Source: CSBr16-57R1 sp041163265 (lineage in GTDB: Bacteria > Actinomycetota > Nitriliruptoria > Nitriliruptorales > Nitriliruptoraceae). From it: 64,000 nt of DNA. The notes under the pieces were generated by a model. The model was not told the DNA's origin, made no database searches, and was given only the letters and a program-made list of their open reading frames with translations. Position numbers and translations under genes: made by a program. Numbering within the stretch: position 1 is the stretch's first letter; each line of letters begins with the position of its first letter. The DNA lies in the NCBI GenBank assembly GCA_041163265.1, contig JBEARL010000001.1, forward strand, positions 25,400-89,399, in the 5' to 3' direction. Below, piece by piece: positions 16,415 to 24,107 of this stretch.

Positions 16415-17422
16415 TCAGCGTCGGACGTCGGCGAGGAGTCGCGCGAAGTTGCCGCCGAGGATCAGGTCACGGTCCGCCGCGTCCAACCCCTCGACGCGGT
16501 CGAGCGTGTCGACCGGCGTGAGGTCGCCCATCGGGAACGGGTAGTCCGAGCCGAGGACGACCCGCTCGGCACCGGCCCACCGGATCAGCAGGGCCAGCAC
16601 GGCCGGGTCGTGCAGGACGGTGTCGAAGTGCACCCGCCGAAGCAGCTCGGTCGGACGCGTCGAGATACCGCCCTTGCGGCTGAGGTGCGACACGGCCTCG
16701 AAGCCGCGGTCCCATCGGCCCGACTGCCAGGGGGCGAAGCCCCCGCCATGGACCATCATCGGACGCAGGTCCGGGAAGCGGTCGAGCACGCCCCCGAACA
16801 GCATGTGCGCGATCGCGATGGTCGACTCGGCCGGGTTCCCGAGCATGTTCCCGAGGAAGTACCGCGTGACCTCGCGGCCCGCGAGCGAGTGGTAGGGGTG
16901 CAGCAGCACCGGGCAGCGCAGCTCGGCGGCCATGCCCCAGAACGGGTCCAGGTCGGGGTCGTCGAGGTCGCGACCGGCGACCGTCGTCGCGATCTCGACC
17001 CCCACCATGCCGAGGTCGACGACCGCCCGGCGCAGCTCCTCAGCGGCGTCGGCCGGGGACTGCAGCGGCACCGTGCACAGGCCGAGGAACCGGCCGGGTC
17101 GGGACGCGACCGTCTCGGCCAGCAGGTCGTTGAACCAGCGCGAGTAGGCGACGCCGGCGTCCCGGGGCAGCGAGTAGGCCGAGAGGTCGATCCAGGTCGA
17201 GAGCAGCTGGACGTCGATGCGGGCGGCGTCCATCGAGCCGATGCGGTGCTCGACGTCGTCGAAGTCCTCCCGCAGCGGGGGCGTGGTCACGCCGCCGGCG
17301 AACCGCAGCGCGCGGCCGCGGTCGGTCCGGACCTCCTCGATGCCGTAGCGGGCGCCGTTCCGGGCCAGCTCGTCGAGCAGGCCCGTCGGGGCGCAGTGGG
17401 CGTGGACGTCGTAGGTGGTCAC
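16415..17422 (-). CDS. ACMSD-like amidohydrolase-2 family decarboxylase/hydrolase
   Basis: A 335-residue TIM-barrel metal enzyme. Ligand pattern: HAH near the N-terminus (H7, H9), H175 in LLHPYHS, H225 in VHGGGF and D293 in GSDYPFP. That arrangement and the length match 2-amino-3-carboxymuconate-6-semialdehyde decarboxylase and relatives, which decarboxylate or hydrolyse ring-derived acids without oxygen. GTG 17422 is chosen because GGAGGAGG sits just upstream and the start overlaps the stop of the LVIVD gene (GTGA). Together with the FAH-family gene downstream, it points to breakdown of an unsaturated or ring-derived carboxylic acid. Confidence 0.88.
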   Translation of the reverse strand: MTTYDVHAHCAPTGLLDELARNGARYGIEEVRTDRGRALRFAGGVTTPPLREDFDDVEHRIGSMDAARIDVQLLSTWIDLSAYSLPRDAGVAYSRWFNDLLAETVASRPGRFLGLCTVPLQSPADAAEELRRAVVDLGMVGVEIATTVAGRDLDDPDLDPFWGMAAELRCPVLLHPYHSLAGREVTRYFLGNMLGNPAESTIAIAHMLFGGVLDRFPDLRPMMVHGGGFAPWQSGRWDRGFEAVSHLSRKGGISTRPTELLRRVHFDTVLHDPAVLALLIRWAGAERVVLGSDYPFPMGDLTPVDTLDRVEGLDAADRDLILGGNFARLLADVRR

Positions 17423-18582
17423 AGTCGTGCCTCCTCCATGCGGGCCCTGAGTGCCTCGTCCGGCTCCAGGATGTGGACGCCCGCCCCGGCGCGGTCGGAC
17501 AGGTAGACCAGTCCGTCCTCGGCGACGAAGACGTCGTTGGACTGGATGTCCTGCTGCCCGTCGGGCAGGGCGGGGATGTGGTGCGCGAGCTCGACGGGGT
17601 GGGCCGGGTCGGCGACGTCGTAGACCCGCAGGCCGGCGTTGAAGTACGTCGCGAACACGACCTCGGCGCTGCGGTAGCTGCCGGGCCGGTTCTCGTGGAG
17701 GTTGTGCGGGCCGAAGCGCAGGCCGCGGGTGGCGAAGTCGCCGGCCGGCGGCTCGATGGCGGCGATGACCCGTGGATTCCGCTCGTCCGAGATGTCGACC
17801 GTCCGGATCTGGCGGACGCCGTGCGCCAGCTGGTTGTGGATCTCCTCGTCGGTCACGACCAGCACGTCGCGCCCGGGCAGCGGGAGGCAGGTGTGGGTGT
17901 CGCCGACACCCTCCCATGTGAGGAAGCTGATGGGCGTCGGGGCCGTGCGATCCGAGATGTCGAGGATCACCATCCCGGCGTCGTTGTAGCCGAGGTAGGC
18001 ACGGTCGCCGTCGACCATGGCGTGGTGGGCGGCGTAGCGCCGGCCCTCGGGCCAGGTCCGCTCCTCGTCGTCACGCTGGCCGGGCCACCACCATCGCCCG
18101 ACCGCCGTCGGTCGGGTCGGATCCTCGAGGTCGACGATGACCCAGATGCGGTCGCTGAACCCCTCGGGGATGGCGGAGACGTAGGCGTACCGGCCGCCCG
18201 TCCAGACGATGCGGTGCACGCCGCGGTTGCCCGTCGACCACCATCCGATGCGCTGGGGGTCGAACGGGTCGGACAGGTCGTAGACCGCGAGCCCCTCGGA
18301 CCAGGTCTCCCCGCCGCGGAAGAACTCGTGGTTCACCAGCAGCAGGCCGTCCGCGACCTGGACCTTGTGCGTGTGGGTGCCCTCGGGCGCCCGCCACTGC
18401 CGCACGAGGCGCGGTGCCGTCACGTCGCTCACGTCGAGGATGGAGGTCCCCATCCCGCTCGGACCGAAGTGACCCACGTACAGGGCATCGCCCTCGCGCT
18501 GGACCTGCATCCCGTCGCCGAAGCCACCGAGGTCGTGGTGGCCGACGAGTCGGAAGCCGTGTCCCTCCGCCGGTCGTCCCAT
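17419..18582 (-). CDS. LVIVD-repeat beta-propeller protein
   Basis: A 387-residue protein built of repeats of about 45 residues, each carrying a strand-turn of the LVIVD type. Examples are TSILDVSDVTAPRLV, LAVYDLSDPFDPQRIG, MVILDISDRTAPTPI, IRTVDISDERNPRVI and LRVYDVADPAHPVEL. These predict a beta-propeller. Conserved His-rich inserts (THTHKV, YAAHHAM, DTHTCLP) could bind metal, as in propeller enzymes such as selenium-binding protein or lactonases. No signal peptide is seen, so it is probably cytoplasmic. It is the middle gene of the leftward operon, coupled to the ACMSD-like gene. No catalytic role is established for the family. Confidence 0.82.
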   Translation of the reverse strand: MGRPAEGHGFRLVGHHDLGGFGDGMQVQREGDALYVGHFGPSGMGTSILDVSDVTAPRLVRQWRAPEGTHTHKVQVADGLLLVNHEFFRGGETWSEGLAVYDLSDPFDPQRIGWWSTGNRGVHRIVWTGGRYAYVSAIPEGFSDRIWVIVDLEDPTRPTAVGRWWWPGQRDDEERTWPEGRRYAAHHAMVDGDRAYLGYNDAGMVILDISDRTAPTPISFLTWEGVGDTHTCLPLPGRDVLVVTDEEIHNQLAHGVRQIRTVDISDERNPRVIAAIEPPAGDFATRGLRFGPHNLHENRPGSYRSAEVVFATYFNAGLRVYDVADPAHPVELAHHIPALPDGQQDIQSNDVFVAEDGLVYLSDRAGAGVHILEPDEALRARMEEARL

Positions 18583-18622
18583 GCTGCGCTCCTTCCGTGC
18601 GCTCCTGCGCCAGGTCTCGCGG

Positions 18623-19705
18623 TCAGCCCCGGGCCACGGCGAGGTGGTCCGACAGCCAGTCGGCGACGCGCGGCCGGACCGTCGTGTGGTGGTTGTTGCA
18701 TGAGTGGCTGCCGCCGACGACGCGGTCGAACTCGACCCGGGACCCGAGCTCGGCGGCGATGCGGTCGCCGTGGGCGACCGGGATGACCCGATCGGCGTCG
18801 CCGTGGACGACCAGCGTCGGGGTGCGGAGCCGCTCGAGGTGGCCGGTCAGGGTGACGTCCGCGAGCAGCTCGTCCGCTGCGGCGACGTCGGCGGCGCCGC
18901 TCAGATGGACGAAGCCCTCCTGCAGGATCGGCTGGAGGTCGCCGAGGGGGGTGAGGGTGTGCGGACCGGCGATCGCGACGACCGCGTCGGGGGCGCTCAG
19001 GCCCGGGACCACGTCGTCGGCGACGGCGCACCGGAGCGCGAGGAACCCGCCGAAGCTGGTGCCGAGTATGCCGACGGGGAGCCCGGCGAGATCGGGGTGC
19101 GCCGCGACCATGTCCCGGACGGCCGCGTAGGCCCGCAGGTACGGCTCGAGGCGGAACGGGTGGGCCGCGTGGGCCTCGCCCTGGCCGGGACCCTCGACCG
19201 AGACGGTGGCCAGGCCCCGCTCGAGCAGGTGCGGCTCGAAGGTCGAGAACTGCTCCTTCGTCGACTCGAGGCCCGGGAGCTGGAGGACGACCCCGTGGGG
19301 GGTGGCGGGCCGGCGGACGTAGCCGTGCACCTCGGCCCCCTCCGCGGTGGTCAGCCGGTACGGGGTGGCCGGGGGGACGAGGTCCGGGGCGGCACGTCGG
19401 AACAGCTCGACCTGTCGGGCATGCAGGGCGCGGCGTCGCGCCGGGTCGTCGTTCAGGACGAACTGCGCGAACTGGAGGATGAGCGCGGCCCGGCGTCGGA
19501 ACGCCGCCGCCGTGATCCGGTGGCCGGCCGCCTCGGCCGCATCGGCGCGGGTGACGTACCCGTCGGCCGTGGCCTCCCAGGCCCCGGCCCAGGCGTCCCA
19601 CGAGGTGACGTCGGCCATGGTCCGCTCGACGTCGAGCGGGTCGATGTCGTTCGCGACGAACCGCGCCGACCAGTTGGCCACGACGGCTGCGAGGCGCTCG
19701 TCCAT
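18623..19705 (-). CDS. Alpha/beta hydrolase of the 2,6-dihydropseudooxynicotine hydrolase type, copy 3
   Basis: A 360-residue third member of the family, more distant from copies 1 and 2 than those are from each other. The hallmark reads PGLESTKEQ (144-152), then EGPGQGEAH, nucleophile Ser217 in LGTSFGG, Asp305 in HGDADR and His334 in VGGSHSC. The helical N-terminal domain is kept. It is the first gene of the leftward operon, 40 bases ahead of the LVIVD gene, and its promoter carries the best palindromic operator of the island. Its presence in the same regulon as the other two suggests three hydrolytic steps or three substrates. Confidence 0.86.
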   Translation of the reverse strand: MDERLAAVVANWSARFVANDIDPLDVERTMADVTSWDAWAGAWEATADGYVTRADAAEAAGHRITAAAFRRRAALILQFAQFVLNDDPARRRALHARQVELFRRAAPDLVPPATPYRLTTAEGAEVHGYVRRPATPHGVVLQLPGLESTKEQFSTFEPHLLERGLATVSVEGPGQGEAHAAHPFRLEPYLRAYAAVRDMVAAHPDLAGLPVGILGTSFGGFLALRCAVADDVVPGLSAPDAVVAIAGPHTLTPLGDLQPILQEGFVHLSGAADVAAADELLADVTLTGHLERLRTPTLVVHGDADRVIPVAHGDRIAAELGSRVEFDRVVGGSHSCNNHHTTVRPRVADWLSDHLAVARG

Positions 19706-19754
19706 CGCTCCGACGTCTCCCGCTCAGGAGGGCGCCCTCGGCGCCGACGCACGG

Positions 19755-19790
19755 ATGCTAGTCCCGGCCCCTCCGAGGCACAATCGATTG
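19755..19790 (-). promoter_or_regulatory. Leftward promoter with a perfect LacI-type palindrome
   Basis: On the minus strand -35 TTGTGC (19783-19778) and -10 TAGCAT (19760-19755) are separated by 17 bases. CAATCGATTG (19781-19790) is a perfect ten-base palindrome overlapping the -35. It drives the hydrolase, LVIVD, ACMSD-like and FAH-family operon. Confidence 0.72.
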
Positions 19791-19910
19791 CACGGCTGAG
19801 GCGGTCGGAACCGGCCCACGGTGGCCACTGCACAGGGCTCCGCGGCCGGGTGCGCCCCTCATCGGCCCAGAACGGCCGCTCACGGCCCTGCAGGCGGGCC
19901 ACGGCGGTAG

Positions 19911-19946
19911 CAATCGTTTGCCGTCCGACGTGCCCGCGGCTATCGT
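19911..19946 (+). promoter_or_regulatory. Rightward promoter with LacI-type operator for the SAF/UxaA operon
   Basis: CAATCGTTTG (19911-19920) overlaps -35 TTGCCG (19918-19923). The -10 TATCGT (19941-19946) follows 17 bases later. The geometry (operator overlapping the -35) is the same as at the ABC importer promoter. Confidence 0.7.
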
Positions 19947-20027
19947 CCGCGCGCCCCCACCCCCGGGGGCACCCGGCCCCCGGCGACGTCCGGCAGCGGC
20001 GGGTCCGCGACCGAGGAGAGATGCGAC

Positions 20028-20309
20028 GTGTCCGTCTTCCTGCTGCACCGACCCGGCGACTCCGTCGGCGTCGCCACCGAGGACATCGCGGCCGGGTCGA
20101 AGGCGACCGGGCGGCTCCGGGACAGCTCGGACACGGTCGACGTGACCGTGACCGACGACGTCCCCCTCGGCCACAAGATCGCCGTCAAGCAGCTCGCCAA
20201 GGGCGACAAGGTCATCGAGTACGGCGCGGAGATCGGCGTCGCGACCAAGGACATCGCCCCCGGACAGCACGTCCACGTGCACAACCTGAAGGGACAGCGA
20301 TGGGCCTGA
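20028..20309 (+). CDS. SAF-domain small subunit of a UxaA/SuyA-type lyase
   Basis: A 93-residue protein made of a single SAF domain, equivalent to the N-terminal domain of altronate dehydratase or to the small subunit of sulfolactate sulfo-lyase. Conserved features are VATEDIAAGSKA near residue 15, DVPLGHKIAVKQLAKGDKV in the middle and the closing GVATKDIAPGQHVHVHN, whose His residues fit the active-site region of the SAF domain. GTG 20028 is supported by GAGGAGAG seven bases upstream. The next gene overlaps by ten bases, so the two subunits are made together. The substrate cannot be told from this subunit. Confidence 0.88.
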   Translation: MSVFLLHRPGDSVGVATEDIAAGSKATGRLRDSSDTVDVTVTDDVPLGHKIAVKQLAKGDKVIEYGAEIGVATKDIAPGQHVHVHNLKGQRWA

Positions 20310-21469
20310 TCGCCGACAGCACGTTCCAGGGCTACCGCCGCGCCAACGGCGCGGTCGGGGTCCGCAACCACGTCCTCATCATCCCGGTCGACGACATCTC
20401 GAACGCCGCCGTCGAGGCCGTGGGGAACAACATCAAGGGCACCCTGCCGCTGCCGCACCCCTACGGGCGGCTGCAGTTCGGTCCCGACCTCGAGCTGCAC
20501 TTCCGCACCCTGATCGGCGCCGGGTCGAACCCGAACGTCGCAGCAGCGGTCGTCATCGGCATCGAGCCGAACTGGACGAGGCGCGTCGCCGAGGGCATCG
20601 CCGCGACCGGCAAGCCGGTCGAGTGGTTCTCCATCGAGGGGACGGGCGACCTCGAGACGATCCGCAGGGCCTCCCGGGCGGCGCAGCGTCTCGTCATGGA
20701 CGCGACCGAGCTGCAGCGCGAGACCATCCCGCTGCGCGAGCTGGTCATCAGCAGCAAGTGCGGCGAGTCCGACACCACGTCGGGCCTGGGGTCGAACCCG
20801 ACGGTCGGTCGCTTCACCGAGTGGTCGGTCGCCGACGGCGGCACCGTCTTCTTCGGTGAGACGTCCGAGCTGACCGGTGGCGAGGACATCGTCGCCGGCC
20901 GCATCGACGACGCCGAGCAGCGGGCGAAGTTCCAGCGCCTGTTCGACGAGCACCAGGACATCATCCTGGCTCAGGAGGCGAACCTGCTGGGCTCCCAGCC
21001 GACCGAGGGCAACATCGCCGGTGGTCTCTCGACCATCGAGGAGAAGGCCCTGGGGAACATCCAGAAGATCGGGGAGGCCCGCATCCACGGCGTCCTCGAG
21101 ATGGCGGAGGCTCCGTCCCGCGGGGCCGGCCTGTACTTCATGGACACGTCGTCGGCCGCGGCCGAGAGCGTGACCCTGTTCATGGCGGGGGGTGCGGCCC
21201 TGCACCTGTTCACCACGGGTCAGGGCAACATCATCGGGAACCCGATCATCCCGGTGGTGAAGCTGACCGCGAACCCCAACACGGCGCGGACGATGTCCGA
21301 GCACATCGACGTCGACGTGTCCGGCACCATCACGCTGGAGCAGTCGCTCGACCAGGCCGCCACGGCGCTGACGGAGTGCATCGTCCGCACCGCGAACGGT
21401 CGCCTGACCTGCGCCGAGGCGCTGGGTCACAAGGAGTTCGTGCTGACGCGGCTCCACCGCACCGCCTGA
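20300..21469 (+). CDS. UxaA/SuyB-type lyase, large subunit
   Basis: A 389-residue protein equivalent to the C-terminal domain of altronate/galactarate dehydratases and to SuyB, the large subunit of (2R)-sulfolactate sulfo-lyase. Visible family motifs are GVRNHVLIIP near residue 20, KCGESDTTSGLGSNPTVG near 150, GETSELTGGED near 185 and GGAALHLFTTGQGN near 305. Splitting into a SAF subunit of 93 and a main subunit of 389 residues matches SuyAB sizes, but split sugar-acid dehydratases have the same layout. It eliminates water or sulfite from a 2-hydroxyacid, probably using iron. It overlaps the SAF gene and is followed by a strong hairpin and lacI. Confidence 0.86.
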   Translation: MGLIADSTFQGYRRANGAVGVRNHVLIIPVDDISNAAVEAVGNNIKGTLPLPHPYGRLQFGPDLELHFRTLIGAGSNPNVAAAVVIGIEPNWTRRVAEGIAATGKPVEWFSIEGTGDLETIRRASRAAQRLVMDATELQRETIPLRELVISSKCGESDTTSGLGSNPTVGRFTEWSVADGGTVFFGETSELTGGEDIVAGRIDDAEQRAKFQRLFDEHQDIILAQEANLLGSQPTEGNIAGGLSTIEEKALGNIQKIGEARIHGVLEMAEAPSRGAGLYFMDTSSAAAESVTLFMAGGAALHLFTTGQGNIIGNPIIPVVKLTANPNTARTMSEHIDVDVSGTITLEQSLDQAATALTECIVRTANGRLTCAEALGHKEFVLTRLHRTA

Positions 21470-21482
21470 GCCCTCGGATAAT

Positions 21483-21514
21483 GTGGGGCGGGGTCCTCCG
21501 GGGCCCCGCCCCAC
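21483..21514 (+). terminator. Strong hairpin between the UxaA-type gene and lacI
   Basis: GTGGGGCGGGG (21483-21493) pairs perfectly with CCCCGCCCCAC (21504-21514) around a ten-base loop. It begins 14 bases after the stop codon. No convincing promoter is visible between this hairpin and lacI, so partial read-through may supply the repressor. Confidence 0.68.
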
Positions 21515-21605
21515 GTCGTCCACCGCGGCGCTGCGACCGCGAGGGTCCGCGCCGGCCCGGGTCGACGCGGCTGGGCCGCGGCGTCGGACGGCAGGGGGAT
21601 CGACC

Positions 21606-22634
21606 ATGGCGGACGTGACGCTCCGCGACGTCGCCGAGCTGGCCAAGGTGCACACCTCGACGGCCTCGCGCGCCCTGAACGAGCGCACCCGCGGCCTCGT
21701 CAACGACGCCACCGTCCGGCGCGTGATCCAGGCGGCCGAGCACCTCGGCTACCAGCCGAACGCGCTCGCGCGCGGGCTGCGCTCCAACCGCACGAACTCG
21801 GTGGGGATGGTGATCCCGGACATCCGGAACCCCGTGTTCCCGCCGATCATCCGCGGGGTCGAGGAGCGGCTGAGCGAGGCGGGGATGACCCTGCTGATCG
21901 CCAGCACCTACAACGATCCCGACAAGGAGCGCGACATCTTCGACGTCATGCTCGGACGTCGCGTGGACGGCCTCGTGGTCGGGACCGCGCGCCGCTCGGA
22001 TCCCGCCCTCGAGCAGTACGTCCGGTCCGGGAACCCCGTCGTCCTGATCAACCGGGTCGTCGACGAGCCGATGGTCCCGTCGGTCGCCGCCGACGACCAC
22101 ATCGGCGTCGGGCTGGCCCTCAAGCACCTCCACGCGCTCGGGCACCGCCGCGTCGCCCACGTCGCCGGCAACGTCATCGTCTCGACCGGCCTCGGGCGCT
22201 ACCAGGACTTCGTGAACTGGTGCGAGGTGCTCGGTCTGGACGTCGACCCGGACCTGGTCGTCCATGCCCGGTGGTTCAACCAGCTCGACGGTGCCGCCGC
22301 GTTCCGCGTGCTGCTGGACCGGGAGCTCGGCTTCACGGCGGTCCTGGCCGCGAACGACCTCGTGGCGCTCGGCATCTACGACGTCTGCGCCGAACGCGGC
22401 CTGCGGGTCCCCGAGGACCTCTCGGTCGTCGGGTTCAACGACATCCCGTTCGCCGACCGCTTCGCCCAGCCGCTCACGTCGGTCCGCATCCCGCAGGCCG
22501 ACATCGGACGCCGTGCCGCGGACCTCGTGCTGGCGGCCATCGAGGATCCCGGTACGGCCACCATGTCGATCCGGCTGGCGCCGGAGCTGATGGTCAGGGG
22601 CTCGACGGCACCGCCGGGGGGCGCCGCGACCTGA
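21606..22634 (+). CDS. LacI-family transcriptional repressor, probable master regulator of the island
   Basis: A 342-residue regulator. The helix-turn-helix lies at residues 5-24 (TLRDVAELAKVHTSTASRAL), followed by the hinge helix YQPNALARGLRSNRT, whose Leu-Ala-Arg inserts in the minor groove at the central CG. Residues 65-330 form a periplasmic-binding-type effector domain (SVGMVIPDIRNPVFPPI, then VLAANDLVALGIY and SVVGFNDIPFADRFAQPLTSV). The dyads found at five nearby promoters are CG-centred, as expected for this family. The ATG is preceded by GCAGGGGG. The effector is presumably an intermediate of the pathway; it is not known. Confidence 0.92.
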   Translation: MADVTLRDVAELAKVHTSTASRALNERTRGLVNDATVRRVIQAAEHLGYQPNALARGLRSNRTNSVGMVIPDIRNPVFPPIIRGVEERLSEAGMTLLIASTYNDPDKERDIFDVMLGRRVDGLVVGTARRSDPALEQYVRSGNPVVLINRVVDEPMVPSVAADDHIGVGLALKHLHALGHRRVAHVAGNVIVSTGLGRYQDFVNWCEVLGLDVDPDLVVHARWFNQLDGAAAFRVLLDRELGFTAVLAANDLVALGIYDVCAERGLRVPEDLSVVGFNDIPFADRFAQPLTSVRIPQADIGRRAADLVLAAIEDPGTATMSIRLAPELMVRGSTAPPGGAAT

Positions 22635-22651
22635 CCGCTGGGCGGCAGGGT

Positions 22652-22671
22652 GGCGCCGGCCCGCCGGCGCC
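22652..22671. terminator. Bidirectional hairpin between lacI and the MFS gene
   Basis: GGCGCCGGC (22652-22660) and GCCGGCGCC (22663-22671) form a perfect inverted repeat separated by two bases. It lies between two convergent stop codons, so it can end both transcripts. Confidence 0.65.
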
Positions 22672-22673
22672 GT

Positions 22674-23891
22674 TCAGTCGGTGCGGCCGCGCGTCTCGCG
22701 GACGACGAGCGCGATGGTCAGCGACGACGCGGCCAGGAGCACCCCGAGCACCGCGACCGTCGCACGCTGACCGGCGGTGACGTAGATGCCGGTGGAGACC
22801 GCGGGGCCGGCGATCAGCCCGAGGTCGCCGAACAGCCGGAACGTGCCCATGCGACGTCCGATGCCGTGACCGCCGGTGAGGTCGGTCAGCATCGTGGCCG
22901 CAGACCCGAGGCCCGAGGTGCCGAGGGACAGGAGCACGATGGCCGCCATCCACGACCCGACACCACCGAGGCCGAGCATGGCGACGCCCCCCAGCATGAT
23001 GAGCATGCCGGGAACGAGGGCGGCCTTGCGCCCGATGTGGTCCGAGATGCGACCGCCGACGAGCACCCCGAGCAGCCGGCACAGCCCGCCGACCCCGAGC
23101 GCCAGCCCGATCGCCCCGGCGTCGAGTCCGTGGCGCTCCGCTCCGATGATGGGGATGAGCGTCTGGGGGAGCGAACCCAGCACGAAGAACAGCGTGAACG
23201 GCACCAGCAGCAGGAGCCGCACCTCCCGCTCGCTCGACCGCGAGGCCTCGGGGGCCGGCGTCGCCGCTCCGGTGGCCGCGACCGTCCCGACGGCGCGCCG
23301 TGAGCCGATGGGCGGTCGGACCGCCGCGGCGGTGATCCGCGTCGCCACCAGCAGCAGGCCACCCACGATCGCGGCACCGGCGAGCGCGCCCCGCCAGCCG
23401 AACGGTCCGGCCAGCAGGCCGCCTGCGGTCGGTCCCAGCGCCTGGCCGACCAGGAGCGAGGCCGAGTACAGCGCCAGGGTGCGCCCGCGCGAGGCTGCGG
23501 GCCGGGCCGTGGAGAAGAAGGTCATCCCGGTCGTGTTCGAGATGGACGAGGCCACGCCGAGGACGAACGCGGCGCCGAGGGCACCCGAGGGGCTCCGCGC
23601 CCCCGCGAGCAGCAGGGAGCCGACGGTGAGGATGGCGCTCGACGCCGTGAGGAGCGTCAGCGTGCGGACGCGGTCGGTCAGGCGTCCCGCCGGGACGTCG
23701 GTCACGATGCGACCGACCGCGAAGACCGTCGTGATCAGTCCGAGCTGGGCGGCGTCCATCTGCAGCTCGGCGCCGAGCGTCGGCAGGATCGGGACGCGGA
23801 AGAACGCAGCGATGGACGAGAGCAGCACGGCCGCACCGACGACGACCAGGTGGAGGGTCGGCGCCCCGCCGTCGCGCTCGGTCGCCGTCAT
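22674..23891 (-). CDS. Major facilitator superfamily transporter
   Basis: A 405-residue MFS carrier with about twelve membrane segments. Motif A-like loops are DVPAGRLTDRVRT near residue 70 and GGRISDHIGRKAALVPG in the second half. A central charged loop (about residues 195-220) divides the halves. The ATG at 23891 is preceded by GGAGGAGTC. Longer readings of the frame run into the transhydrogenase gene and are not credible. The sequence resembles sugar/drug efflux carriers; whether it serves the neighbouring catabolic regulon is unknown, as no LacI-type dyad was found in its promoter. Confidence 0.85.
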   Translation of the reverse strand: MTATERDGGAPTLHLVVVGAAVLLSSIAAFFRVPILPTLGAELQMDAAQLGLITTVFAVGRIVTDVPAGRLTDRVRTLTLLTASSAILTVGSLLLAGARSPSGALGAAFVLGVASSISNTTGMTFFSTARPAASRGRTLALYSASLLVGQALGPTAGGLLAGPFGWRGALAGAAIVGGLLLVATRITAAAVRPPIGSRRAVGTVAATGAATPAPEASRSSEREVRLLLLVPFTLFFVLGSLPQTLIPIIGAERHGLDAGAIGLALGVGGLCRLLGVLVGGRISDHIGRKAALVPGMLIMLGGVAMLGLGGVGSWMAAIVLLSLGTSGLGSAATMLTDLTGGHGIGRRMGTFRLFGDLGLIAGPAVSTGIYVTAGQRATVAVLGVLLAASSLTIALVVRETRGRTD

Positions 23892-23950
23892 GCGCGACTC
23901 CTCCGACCGCGGGCGTGGGGCCGCGGTGCGGCGCCGAGCGGCGGGCGCGG

Positions 23951-23956
23951 ACTCTA
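23951..23956 (-). promoter_or_regulatory. Probable -10 element for the MFS gene
   Basis: On the minus strand TAGAGT reads at 23956-23951, about 60 bases ahead of the ATG at 23891. The -35 region is not convincing. The transhydrogenase promoter lies back to back with it. Confidence 0.35.
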
Positions 23957-24022
23957 GTCCCGGGCCGGCGTCGGGCCCGCGCGCGCGGGTCGACCTCCGG
24001 TCGTCCGGGGGTGCCGCTCGTC

Positions 24023-24028
24023 TATGCT
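24023..24028 (+). promoter_or_regulatory. Probable -10 element of the transhydrogenase operon
   Basis: TATGCT overlaps an in-frame ATG at 24024, which therefore cannot be the start codon. The GTG at 24108 with AGGAGG (24096-24101) is 80 bases downstream. Confidence 0.45.
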
Positions 24029-24107
24029 CGGCGCTACGGAGTCCCTCCCGGCGAGGGTGCTCCCGTTCCGACGCGCGGCGCCGCTCCCGTCGCTCAGGAG
24101 GCTCCCG

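Larger units (their letters stand above)
19706..20027. other. Divergent control region without a gene
   Basis: This 322-base stretch holds no convincing reading frame. It contains two LacI-type operators with centres 130 bp apart (19785/19786 and 19915/19916), each overlapping the -35 of one of two divergent promoters. One repressor could therefore control the leftward hydrolase operon and the rightward SAF/UxaA-lacI operon together. Confidence 0.7.

Noticed and set aside
24024..24107. Longer N-terminus for the transhydrogenase alpha-1 subunit starting at ATG 24024
   Set aside because: The ATG lies inside the likely -10 TATGCT and has no ribosome site, while GTG 24108 has AGGAGG at good spacing.
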